The notes: a model not told the origin generated them from the letters alone. Positions 1 through 5,565 are shown, numbered from the stretch's first letter. The stretch is DNA of 5,902 bases from UBA3910 sp964626065 (GCA_964626065.1 CAZVDE010000076.1:1-5902), one strand, 5' to 3'. Numbers and translations: made by a program.

Positions 1-14
1 AAAGGGGTGAAACC

Positions 15-815
15 ATGTCAATGCCCAAGGTTCCGGATATTACGCCCGAATTCGAACTTGAGCGGGATGAAGCAATCACACTTCTGCTAACATCGATCGC
101 CATGGAAGAGATGGGGCTTGCTCACATTTTGAACGCGGAAGGGGAAAAAGTTCAGTACTTGTTAGGGCAGAAAAATAAAGGAAAGTTAGGGGCCGAACAG
201 CTCCTGGAAATTAACGGCAGTGTGGAAGCAATCATTCGCTCTGTGACAAAATTACAAATAATCTTATCTGATAAACTGGATAACGTTATCCGGCTTTTGC
301 AGTATGAGAGGCATAAGGGTGAGAAACCCCCATGCCCAGAAGCCGCCTGCGCTCTAGCGGGTAGTGGCGTTGGTTGTGTCGCGAGTGAGCGGGATTGCTT
401 CAGTGGGGCAACTGTCTCTTTAGAGGCCTTCGATGAGAAAATGGGGCGTCATTTGTGGAAATACACACTTTACAAACAAAGCTACGAAGGGATGATCTTA
501 GTATCGCTGACTCCTCTGCACAAAAACTTAAAAGTATCATGCAGCATGGGCGAAAAATGCCCGACGCCGGAAAAGCCCAATACGATGGCCACCTGCGGTA
601 GGGCCCTAATGCTCTGCAAAGGGTCAAGCGGAGTAAACCGGCGGGCAACAGTGGATTTTTCATTGCAGGTGTGGGATTACGGGATCGGTGCCAAATTCCA
701 GATGAAAACGTGGTACCGAGGAGAACAGTCTTTTGAACACGACAGTGGCGTTGTTCGGGTCACCCAAGGGGATTTGAGAATCAAAGAAAGGCATTCGGGG
801 ACGCAAAAATGCTAG
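15..815 (+). CDS. Cysteine-rich protein of unknown function, possibly spore-associated
   Basis: The 266-aa protein starts at ATG 15, five bases after an AGGGGTG ribosome-binding site (3-9); a second in-frame ATG at 21 is possible but spaced less well. Residues about 7-100 are helical, with the segment LTSIAMEEMGLAHILNAEGE (25-44) followed by a second helix pair. I recognise this style of N-terminus from Firmicute proteins often annotated as hypothetical or spore/exosporium-related, but I cannot name a family. Residues 107-201 hold eight cysteines (107, 112, 121, 128, 176, 182, 194, 201) and the chain ends in a ninth, Cys266. The C-terminal half looks beta-rich with no recognisable catalytic motif. 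There is no signal peptide or membrane segment. It converges on two spore coat genes, which makes a spore-layer role plausible, with the cysteines possibly forming crosslinks; that role is inference. The reading frame itself is well supported by its length and ribosome-binding site. Confidence 0.85.
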   Translation: MSMPKVPDITPEFELERDEAITLLLTSIAMEEMGLAHILNAEGEKVQYLLGQKNKGKLGAEQLLEINGSVEAIIRSVTKLQIILSDKLDNVIRLLQYERHKGEKPPCPEAACALAGSGVGCVASERDCFSGATVSLEAFDEKMGRHLWKYTLYKQSYEGMILVSLTPLHKNLKVSCSMGEKCPTPEKPNTMATCGRALMLCKGSSGVNRRATVDFSLQVWDYGIGAKFQMKTWYRGEQSFEHDSGVVRVTQGDLRIKERHSGTQKC

Positions 816-834
816 GCGAGATTGCCTAGCATTT
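807..834. terminator. Hairpin between convergent genes, possible bidirectional terminator
   Basis: An 11-bp perfect inverted repeat (AAATGCTAGGC at 807-817, GCCTAGCATTT at 824-834) encloses a 6-nt loop. The left arm covers the last two codons and the stop codon of the gene ending at 815. The 3' end of the minus-strand coat operon lies 22 nt from the right arm. Read on the minus strand the stem runs into five U residues (complement of 805-809); read on the plus strand the U run is only three. It therefore looks better suited to the coat operon, with possible use in both directions. Confidence 0.6.
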
Positions 835-856
835 ATGGCTGTCGGCGCAAGCAGTT

Positions 857-1279
857 TTAATAGTCTCGCGGAAAGGACATGCCTGTTCCATACTGGGTTT
901 GCGTTTGTGTTTGGGTGGGGAACTGGCTTTCATAACCGGAAAACTTTTGGTGTTCTTTCGTGATTTGACCGGGCTGTTCCGGATGCAGAGAATACCACCC
1001 TTTTTCAAACATAAGATTAAATACGTTGCGGCAGGCGTGATGTGTTTGGTTGAGAATGTGCAGGACATCGTGGAACAGGTCTTGGTGGCTTGTTTCGCGC
1101 ACGAAAACATTGTAGCCGTCCGTCAAATATTTTTCAGTTGCCAAAATATCATTTAAGCGATCCCGATCATTAAATTCAGGGCCCTTTTGAAAATGGGCGC
1201 TGGGGTTTTTAATGGTGGGGTTAGTTGACCCGCCGTAAGGCTGTTGATAGTTGCCATAAGAACCGCTGCGGCTGTTCAT
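857..1279 (-). CDS. Spore coat protein, Coat F family
   Basis: The 140-aa protein belongs to the Coat F family (CotF / YraF-YraG type), small helical proteins of the endospore coat that are made late in sporulation. Residues about 34-118 carry the family hallmarks: GPEFNDRDRLNDILATEKYL (33-52), then GYNVFVRETSHQDL and the NVFNLMFEKGWYSL segment (85-98). The family has a ferritin-like helical fold without evident metal ligands here. The N-terminal 30 residues are rich in Gly, Ser, Tyr and Gln, and the C-terminus has a (Thr-Gln)4 tract (122-129); such low-complexity tails are common in coat proteins. The start is ATG at 1279-1277, with AGGAGG (complement of 1286-1291) six bases upstream. It is the second gene of a pair, 14 nt after the small coat-like gene, so co-transcription and translational linkage are likely. 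Mother-cell sporulation control is expected from the family; I did not find a convincing sporulation promoter. Confidence 0.9.
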   Translation of the reverse strand: MNSRSGSYGNYQQPYGGSTNPTIKNPSAHFQKGPEFNDRDRLNDILATEKYLTDGYNVFVRETSHQDLFHDVLHILNQTHHACRNVFNLMFEKGWYSLHPEQPGQITKEHQKFSGYESQFPTQTQTQTQYGTGMSFPRDY

Positions 1280-1293
1280 GCTGATCCTCCTAG

Positions 1294-1572
1294 TTATTGC
1301 TGATATTGTTGGTAAGGATAATGTTCATGGTCATGCTGCACATTGCTGAGGTGATTAAGCAAAATATCGTAGTGGGTCTGGTGCAGCTGGCTGATCTGCT
1401 CCAGCTGGTTTTTTACCTGTTGATCAGAACACATGCTGGCGAAAGAGTGGGCCTTTTTCGACGCCAAGAGCTCCCAAGACAGGGCATCCGTAAGGTAAGC
1501 ACAGTCCTTGGTGGATAAAACCCGAGGGGGCTGGCTCATCCTGCGCTGCTGCGAATATTGACCTTGATGCAT
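1294..1572 (-). CDS. Small spore coat-like helical protein
   Basis: The 92-aa protein has a Gln/Arg-rich leader (1-17), a helical core (about 19-76) and a His/Tyr/Gln-rich tail (80-92). The core, with LSTKDCAYLTDALSWELLAS (19-38) and QLHQTHYDILLNHL (62-75), resembles small Firmicute proteins annotated as spore coat or CotF-related, which often sit beside full-length Coat F genes. The start ATG (1572-1570) has an excellent AAAGGAGG ribosome-binding site (complement of 1579-1586), six bases away; the internal Met12 has no comparable site. It is the first gene of the coat pair, and its stop lies 14 nt before the Coat F start, leaving room only for that gene's ribosome-binding site. The role, probably as a coat structural partner of the downstream protein, is inferred from similarity and context. 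Confidence 0.82.
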   Translation of the reverse strand: MHQGQYSQQRRMSQPPRVLSTKDCAYLTDALSWELLASKKAHSFASMCSDQQVKNQLEQISQLHQTHYDILLNHLSNVQHDHEHYPYQQYQQ

Positions 1573-1753
1573 AGTTAACCTCCTTTAGAATGTTTCACTA
1601 ATAGATTACCCCTCTTTTCCACAAATAAACTCGAAATTAATTTTTACTTGAGAAGGACTTTGGCTTGGGAACAGGAATATATACTTAGTAAACAACTAAT
1701 AAATAGTGGAGGCATCCTTGGGTGATGCTAAAACAAGATGAGGGGGAAGGGCA
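1573..1753. promoter_or_regulatory. Divergent intergenic region between coat operon and DUF438 gene
   Basis: This 181-nt AT-rich gap must hold the promoters of the minus-strand coat pair and the plus-strand DUF438 gene. On the plus strand a TATACT (1680-1685) could be a -10 element, but no good -35 sits 16-18 bases before it. A short dyad, TTAGT-N5-ACTAA (1685-1699), directly follows and could be an operator or chance. I could not find a clear SigE, SigK or SigG promoter for the coat genes. The assignment as regulatory rests on geometry, not on a recognised motif. Confidence 0.35.
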
Positions 1754-2977
1754 ATGAGTGAGTTGATTGCTAACAGCAAGCACCGGCAGAAAATCTTAAA
1801 GGGGATCATCAAAGATCTGCATGCCGGGGTAGATCCGGAGCAGATCAAAAGCAGATTCAGTGACCTTTTAGAGCAGGTCGGGCCCAGTGAAATCGGTGAA
1901 CTGGAACAGAGCCTGATCAATGAAGGTTTGCCGGTGGAGGAAATTCAAAAACTGTGCGACGTTCATGTGGCCGTATTTAAGGAGTCCTTGGAGAAACAAA
2001 AGGCAGCGGCGGCGGTCTTGGCCGAAGTTGAAACTAATCCTTTAGCTGACTTAGAGGACGAAAACAGAAAAATAAAGGCTTTAGTTGCTGATATCAAGGG
2101 GCTTGTGGAACAGATCGGGGCGGCAGAAGCGGGAAGCAGCATCAAACCGTTATTAGAGCGGTGGGATACGCAGCAAGAACGCCTGGGAATGGTTGAACAG
2201 CACTATTCTAAGAAAGAAAACATTCTTTTCCCTTATTTAGAACGATACGGCATCAGCGGGCCTCCTTCCGTGATGTGGGGCATTCACGATGAGATTCGGG
2301 CGTCCCTGAAGGAGATTGGGCGGGTGATTGACAATGCCGGGAAAGATCCGGCCGGGGCGCAGTTAACGGTGGAAATGGGAAATATTGTACTTCCCGCTTT
2401 AAACGCTATAGCGGAAATGGTTTACAAAGAAGAACAGATTCTGTTTCCCATGTGCCGCGACACCTTTACCGCCGATGAATGGGAAGAAATTGAAGCACAG
2501 CTGCAGGATCCCTTTGCAACGGCCAAAAAAAGCCAGGCTGAGAGCGTGCAATCGGCAGGAAAGCAAGCGGGTATTGAGCTTGATATTGGCGCCTTGACGC
2601 CGGAGCAGATTAATCTTATGCTCACCCATCTACCTGTGGACATGACCTTTGTGGATGCCAATGATGAGGTGCGCTATTTCTCACTGGGGCCGGAACGCAT
2701 CTTTGAACGGGCTAGAGCGGTAATAGGCCGCAAAGTGCAGCTCTGCCATCCACCGAACAGCATGGGAATTGTGGAGCAGATCCTCGATGATTTTAAGAGC
2801 GGAAGCAAGGATAGTGCCGATTTTTGGATAAACATGAAAGGCCAGTTGATCTATATTCGCTACTTTGCGGTGCGGGACCGGGCAGGGGTTTACCGGGGCA
2901 CTTTAGAAGTTACGCAAAACATTACGGATATCCAAAAGCTAACGGGTGAGAAACGTATTTACGATTACTCCAACTAG
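1754..2977 (+). CDS. DUF438 / hemerythrin-like / PAS domain sensor-type protein
   Basis: The 407-aa cytoplasmic protein has three parts. Residues about 4-80 are a DUF438 domain (HRQKILKGIIKDLHAG, then INEGLPVEEIQKLCDVHVAVF at 55-75). Residues about 95-250 are a hemerythrin HHE-like helical bundle, with candidate metal ligands His150 and Glu155 in HYSKKEN, His178-Asp179 in MWGIHDEI, and Glu226-Glu227 in MVYKEEQILFP. Residues about 282-400 are a PAS domain (LPVDMTFVDANDEVRYFS, the CHPP motif at 330-333, and a final EVTQNITDIQKLTGEKR). This order is that of a known Firmicute/archaeal family thought to sense oxygen, iron or redox state; no output domain such as a kinase is present, so partners are unknown. 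The usual His-Pro-x-His stretch at the start of the hemerythrin part reads Asn95-Pro-Leu-Ala98 here, so the metal site may be incomplete. The start ATG 1754 follows a G-rich ribosome-binding site (1741-1751). It appears to be monocistronic, with a probable terminator 16 nt after the stop. Confidence 0.93.
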   Translation: MSELIANSKHRQKILKGIIKDLHAGVDPEQIKSRFSDLLEQVGPSEIGELEQSLINEGLPVEEIQKLCDVHVAVFKESLEKQKAAAAVLAEVETNPLADLEDENRKIKALVADIKGLVEQIGAAEAGSSIKPLLERWDTQQERLGMVEQHYSKKENILFPYLERYGISGPPSVMWGIHDEIRASLKEIGRVIDNAGKDPAGAQLTVEMGNIVLPALNAIAEMVYKEEQILFPMCRDTFTADEWEEIEAQLQDPFATAKKSQAESVQSAGKQAGIELDIGALTPEQINLMLTHLPVDMTFVDANDEVRYFSLGPERIFERARAVIGRKVQLCHPPNSMGIVEQILDDFKSGSKDSADFWINMKGQLIYIRYFAVRDRAGVYRGTLEVTQNITDIQKLTGEKRIYDYSN

Positions 2978-2992
2978 CATAAAGCGGCAAAT

Positions 2993-3034
2993 AATCCCTC
3001 CTCCTTTAGCTAACACTAATGGGGCAGGGATTTA
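2993..3034 (+). terminator. Probable terminator of the DUF438 gene
   Basis: AATCCCT (2993-2999) pairs with AGGGATT (3026-3032). After one C/C mismatch the stem continues with CTCC (3001-3004) on GGGG (3021-3024, one G-U pair), and TTAG (3006-3009) can pair with CTAA (3016-3019), leaving a 6-nt loop. The hairpin starts 16 nt after the DUF438 stop. The 3' flank is only moderately T-rich (TTATGTCTTT), so efficiency is uncertain. Confidence 0.6.
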
Positions 3035-3080
3035 TGTCTTTAAGAAGAAAACTATCAGCAGTATAGTTTGCTGAAAGAGG

Positions 3081-3767
3081 TTGATTGGCATTTCGGGTCA
3101 GCTGATATTTTTAGATGTGGAAACAACCGGGTTAAGCCCGCGCTGGGATAGGATTATAGAAATCTTTCTGGTGTCTTTGCAAAAGGACGGCGAAGTAAGA
3201 GAGCTGGGTACATTGATTAATCCCGAACGGCCGATTCCGGCAAGGATAACCGAGTTAACGGGCCTGACTGATCGAGATGTGGCTCAGGCACCGCTTGAGA
3301 GCGAGATTGCCGCGGAAATTCGGGATTTCATCGGGTTCGGCCTGCCTGTAGCCCACAACCTACCCTTTGATCGCGGTTTTCTAAATGCAATGTTTCGGCG
3401 TAACAACCTATTGGAAATAGGTGATGCGGGCCTTGATACATTGGCCATCAGCCGGGAACTATTCCCCAAACTGTGTATTTATCCGGGGGGTGGAGGGAGC
3501 CATCGCTTAAGCAATTTGATGTACCATTTCGGATTGGAAGGCCGGTACGCCAATTCCCACCGGGCCAAGGACGATGTTCTGCTTTTGGTAGAGGTTTTTC
3601 GCAACCTGCAGAGTTATGCGGCCGGTACTTCGCCCGGTGTTTTCCCCGCAGCGGTAACGCACGGCTGCCCCGAGTGCGGCTCTGCTATGTATCTCTGTCT
3701 GGAAAAAGGCAAGAGAATCCTCCGCTGCCAACAGGGCGCGGCCTGCCGATTAGAGTTGGTTGTTTAG
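3081..3767 (+). CDS. DEDDh 3'-5' exonuclease (RNase T / DnaQ-like) with zinc-ribbon-like tail
   Basis: The 228-aa protein is a DnaQ/RNase T-superfamily exonuclease that would remove nucleotides from DNA or RNA 3' ends using two metal ions. All three Exo motifs are visible: FLDVETTG (Asp12 and Glu14), AHNLPFDRGFLN (Asp97), and HRAKDD (His160, Asp165), the last marking the DEDDh subtype. The domain occupies about residues 8-178. After a linker, residues 196-222 have the spacing C-x2-C-x16-C-x5-C (196, 199, 216, 222), a zinc-ribbon-like element that could bind nucleic acid. The family resembles the epsilon proofreading subunit or DinG/PolC exonuclease modules, but the protein stands alone, so its pathway is unknown. 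The start is uncertain: TTG 3081 abuts the ribosome-binding site AAAGAGG (3074-3080) with no spacer, an upstream in-frame stop lies at 3072-3074, and no ATG or GTG is near. The thioredoxin promoter begins three bases after its stop. Confidence 0.9.
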   Translation: MIGISGQLIFLDVETTGLSPRWDRIIEIFLVSLQKDGEVRELGTLINPERPIPARITELTGLTDRDVAQAPLESEIAAEIRDFIGFGLPVAHNLPFDRGFLNAMFRRNNLLEIGDAGLDTLAISRELFPKLCIYPGGGGSHRLSNLMYHFGLEGRYANSHRAKDDVLLLVEVFRNLQSYAAGTSPGVFPAAVTHGCPECGSAMYLCLEKGKRILRCQQGAACRLELVV

Positions 3768-3769
3768 AG

Positions 3770-3798
3770 TTGACATATACCCCCAGGGGGTATATAAT
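3770..3798 (+). promoter_or_regulatory. Consensus sigma-A promoter of the thioredoxin gene
   Basis: TTGACA (3770-3775) and TATAAT (3793-3798) match the vegetative consensus perfectly and are separated by 17 bases. Transcription should start near 3805, giving a leader of about 39 nt before the thioredoxin ATG. Such an ideal core promoter is expected to be strong unless repressed, which fits the palindrome lying in its spacer. Confidence 0.92.
3775..3795. promoter_or_regulatory. Palindromic operator, CsoR/CstR-like, in the thioredoxin promoter
   Basis: A perfect 21-base palindrome has arms ATATACCCCC (3775-3784) and GGGGGTATAT (3786-3795) around a central A at 3785. It fills the promoter spacer and overlaps the last base of the -35 and the first three of the -10, so a bound protein should block RNA polymerase. 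The pattern of AT ends flanking a C-tract and a G-tract is the style recognised by the CsoR/RcnR/FrmR/CstR repressor family, which responds to Cu(I), Ni/Co, formaldehyde or persulfides. No such repressor gene lies in the window. The palindrome is directly seen; the regulator assignment is inferred from motif style. Confidence 0.75.
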
Positions 3799-3827
3799 AA
3801 CGTCAGAATATGGTTCTGGAGCAATCA

Positions 3828-3835
3828 AAAGGAGG
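3828..3835 (+). promoter_or_regulatory. Ribosome-binding site fixing the thioredoxin start
   Basis: AAAGGAGG lies eight bases before ATG 3844. It rules out the longer in-frame reading from TTG 3760, which would run through the promoter and add 28 residues foreign to thioredoxins. Confidence 0.9.
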
Positions 3836-3843
3836 ATAAAATT

Positions 3844-4164
3844 ATGCCGATAACGGTAACCGATCAAAATTTTCAGGAGGAAATCCTGTCTAATGAAGGG
3901 GTCTCCTTTGTGGACTTTTGGGCCGCCTGGTGCGCTCCGTGCAGAATGCTGGCGCCCATCGTGGAAGAATTAGCAGCGGACTACGCCGATAAGGCCCAAA
4001 TTGCCAAACTGGATGTGGATAGCAATCAGTATACTGCCCGTCAGTATGGGGTGATGAGTATTCCCACAATGATAATCTTTAAAGACGGCGAAGAGGTGGA
4101 TCGCCTGGTGGGTGTGATGCCGAAAGAGATGATCGCGGGGCGCATTGATAAGTGGATTGCTTGA
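3844..4164 (+). CDS. trxA: Thioredoxin
   Basis: The 106-aa protein is a full-length classical thioredoxin, a cytoplasmic disulfide reductase recycled by thioredoxin reductase. The redox site is WCAPC (Trp29, Cys30, Cys33), preceded by VDFWAAW (23-29). The cis-proline is Pro74 in SIPT, the FKDGEEVDRLVG segment (79-90) forms the usual beta hairpin, and Asp24 occupies the buried acid position. WCAPC instead of WCGPC is a common clostridial variant. The start at ATG 3844 is set by the AAAGGAGG site. The gene has its own consensus promoter with a palindromic operator, suggesting that this copy is inducible, perhaps by copper or reactive sulfur. Its TGA stop (4162-4164) sits inside the -35 box of the tRNA promoter, and no terminator separates the two, so its transcript probably continues through the tRNA to the terminator at 4287-4314. 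No reductase gene is adjacent. Another thioredoxin elsewhere in the genome is possible, so the symbol is provisional. Confidence 0.95.
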   Translation: MPITVTDQNFQEEILSNEGVSFVDFWAAWCAPCRMLAPIVEELAADYADKAQIAKLDVDSNQYTARQYGVMSIPTMIIFKDGEEVDRLVGVMPKEMIAGRIDKWIA

Positions 4165-4189
4165 CAAAAGGGCGCAATTAGGATAGAAT
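4161..4189 (+). promoter_or_regulatory. Sigma-A promoter of the initiator tRNA gene
   Basis: TTGACA (4161-4166) and TAGAAT (4184-4189) are separated by 17 bases. The predicted start near 4196 is about six bases before the mature tRNA 5' end, typical for a tRNA gene with a short 5' leader cut by RNase P. The -35 hexamer contains the stop codon of the thioredoxin gene. Confidence 0.9.
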
Positions 4190-4201
4190 TTGACGTAGTG
4201 G

Positions 4202-4278
<77 letters not shown>

Positions 4279-4286
4279 TGCATGCT

Positions 4287-4314
4287 AAGGCCGGTTGCTA
4301 AAACCGGCCTTTTT
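4287..4314 (+). terminator. Rho-independent terminator of the tRNA-fMet unit
   Basis: A 10-bp perfect stem (AAGGCCGGTT 4287-4296, AACCGGCCTT 4302-4311) with loop GCTAA is followed by a T run (4310-4314). It begins eight bases after the encoded CCA and should end both the tRNA transcript and any read-through from thioredoxin. Confidence 0.95.
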
Positions 4315-4333
4315 GATGAGTAGAAATGAATTT

Positions 4334-4339
4334 GGAGGG
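4334..4339 (+). promoter_or_regulatory. Ribosome-binding site fixing the Nudix start
   Basis: GGAGGG lies seven bases before ATG 4347. The alternative upstream ATG at 4326 has no ribosome-binding site and would place this sequence inside the coding region. Confidence 0.85.
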
Positions 4340-4346
4340 AAAAACA

Positions 4347-4772
4347 ATGCCACTGCCCGTGATCGCGGCCATTATCCGCGAAAACAACCGGGTGCTTCTC
4401 TGCCAACGCAAGGGCGGAGCCTTGGCGGGGAAATGGGAATTTCCCGGAGGCAAGTTGGAAGAGGGAGAAACGCCTGAAGAATGCCTCGTTCGAGAAATTG
4501 AAGAAGAGTTAGGTATCTCCATCACGGTGGGTGATATTTACCAGGCGGTGCACACTCATTACGATCATGGGGATTTCCTTTTGATCGGGTACCTGGCTGA
4601 ACAGGTGGACGGTGAGATCTCGCTGCGCGTCCATTCCGACTGTGCTTGGGTTGATTTGAAAAATCTCGAAGCATATGACCTTGCCGAAGCCAATATACCT
4701 ATTGCCAAGAGCTTAAAAGAAGAGAGCAATGCCGCCCGGCCCGGTGTGCGCGCCAATAGTAGGCCCGATTAA
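4347..4772 (+). CDS. MutT-like Nudix hydrolase
   Basis: The 141-aa protein hydrolyses a nucleoside diphosphate linked to another group. Its closest style is the MutT / NudG branch, which cleans oxidised or non-canonical (d)NTPs such as 8-oxo-dGTP or modified CTP. The Nudix box is complete: G35-x5-E41-x7-R49-E50-I51-x-E53-E54-x-G56-I57, which supplies the Mg-binding glutamates. The N-terminal VIAAIIRENNRVLLCQRK and GALAGKWEFPGG (24-35) and the late WVDLKNLEAYDLAEANIPIA (101-120) are typical of this branch. The family usually ends soon after the last helix (about residue 124), so residues about 123-141 (KEESNAARPGVRANSRPD) look like an added tail; the stretch encoded by 4713-4772 overlaps the 3' end of the convergent DegV gene. 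No promoter of its own was recognised in the 32 nt after the tRNA terminator, so it may depend on partial read-through. The exact substrate cannot be fixed from sequence. Confidence 0.92.
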   Translation: MPLPVIAAIIRENNRVLLCQRKGGALAGKWEFPGGKLEEGETPEECLVREIEEELGISITVGDIYQAVHTHYDHGDFLLIGYLAEQVDGEISLRVHSDCAWVDLKNLEAYDLAEANIPIAKSLKEESNAARPGVRANSRPD

Positions 4773-5558
4773 GCCTTGGATTACCTCTTTCGGTGCTAGA
4801 TGTTCTTGGACTAATTCGATTAACTGATCTACCATCGTGTCGGCGCCGTAGGTGTGCATTACAGCAACTCTTTTATTGGAAAAATCAATATGGTGTTCCT
4901 GAGCCTTACGAACAATTGTTTGCAAGGCTTTTTTCGTGGAGCGGACTTTTTCGCTGGGCTCGATTGTGCCTTCCGGTGTAATGTGTAAAATGGGCCTGAT
5001 GTTTAACATCGAGCCTAAGAACCCCTGTGTTTTGGTGAGGCGCCCGCCTCGCACTAGGTGGGTGAGGGAATCGATTGTAAAATGGGCGAAGGACTGTTTC
5101 CGTTGTTTTTCAAGCTGCGGCAAGATTTCACGTACAGAACAACCGGCTTCAACCAGTTCCGCAGCGCGCAATAAGAGTAGGGTTTCGCCAATCGATGCCG
5201 ACCTCGAATCGAAGACATGTATACTCTCGCTTTTCAGAAGTTCTTTAGCAATTACCGCACTCTGCAGTGTGCCGCTTAGGCGCGAAGAGAGCCCCACATA
5301 TAAAATAGTATAACCCCGGCCTAGAAAGGGCCGGAAAGCCTCCACAAAATCGTGGGGGTTGACTTGATTGGTAGAGGGCAGCTGGCGGGAATGTGACATT
5401 CTCTGCCAAAACTGCTCGACTGAAAGGGTCACCTGATCCTTAAATTCCTCTGTACCGAAAATAACACTGAGGGGTACAACCTCGATTCCGTACTTAGCTT
5501 TATATTCTGCCGGTAAATCCGCTGCGCTATCCGTAAATAGTTTGATGTTTGTGTCCAT
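4713..5558 (-). CDS. DegV family protein (FakB-like fatty acid-binding)
   Basis: The 281-aa protein is a full-length DegV-family member. Characterised relatives (FakB) bind a fatty acid and present it to the kinase FakA, which makes acyl-phosphate for phospholipid synthesis. The motifs run in order: LFTDSAADLP (7-16), QLPSTNQVNP (59-68) in the conserved TSQ-type loop, GLSSRLSGTLQSA (89-101), FDSRSASIGE (116-125), THLVRGGRLTKTQGFLGSMLNIRPIL (166-191), and the C-terminal HTGPGGIALFF (271-281) with the conserved His271. The start ATG 5558-5556 is set by AGGAGG (complement of 5566-5571), seven bases away; a longer reading from 5588 has no such support and adds ten atypical residues. The MFS transporter gene ends 44 nt upstream on the same strand, so the two may form an operon. 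Its 3' end overlaps the Nudix gene by 60 nt. No fakA (DAK-domain kinase) gene is in the window; the bound ligand is unknown. Confidence 0.94.
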   Translation of the reverse strand: MDTNIKLFTDSAADLPAEYKAKYGIEVVPLSVIFGTEEFKDQVTLSVEQFWQRMSHSRQLPSTNQVNPHDFVEAFRPFLGRGYTILYVGLSSRLSGTLQSAVIAKELLKSESIHVFDSRSASIGETLLLLRAAELVEAGCSVREILPQLEKQRKQSFAHFTIDSLTHLVRGGRLTKTQGFLGSMLNIRPILHITPEGTIEPSEKVRSTKKALQTIVRKAQEHHIDFSNKRVAVMHTYGADTMVDQLIELVQEHLAPKEVIQGLIGPTIGAHTGPGGIALFF

Positions 5559-5565
5559 GGCAGAT

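Noticed and set aside
899..1156. Plus-strand and second minus-strand frames across the Coat F gene.
   Set aside because: They are shadows of the Coat F frame, which alone shows family motifs and an AGGAGG site.
1685..1699. Dyad TTAGT-N5-ACTAA upstream of the DUF438 gene as a defined operator.
   Set aside because: Five-base arms in AT-rich DNA occur by chance and the motif does not match any regulator site I know; kept only as a note in the intergenic entry.
3049..3069. Inverted repeat AAACTAT / ATAGTTT ahead of the exonuclease gene as a terminator or riboswitch.
   Set aside because: It is a short AT-rich stem without a T run and with no riboswitch-like architecture; at most a weak leader hairpin.
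3760..3843. A longer thioredoxin reading from TTG 3760.
   Set aside because: It would run through the promoter and operator, overlap the exonuclease end and add residues unlike any thioredoxin; ATG 3844 has an ideal ribosome-binding site.
3473..3853. An open frame of 126 codons on the plus strand overlapping the exonuclease gene.
   Set aside because: It is out of frame with the clear exonuclease domain, has no ribosome-binding site and shows no family resemblance; it also crosses the thioredoxin promoter.
4936..5313. A 125-codon plus-strand frame inside the DegV gene.
   Set aside because: It is antisense to a full-length DegV protein with all motifs and has no ribosome-binding site or recognisable domain.
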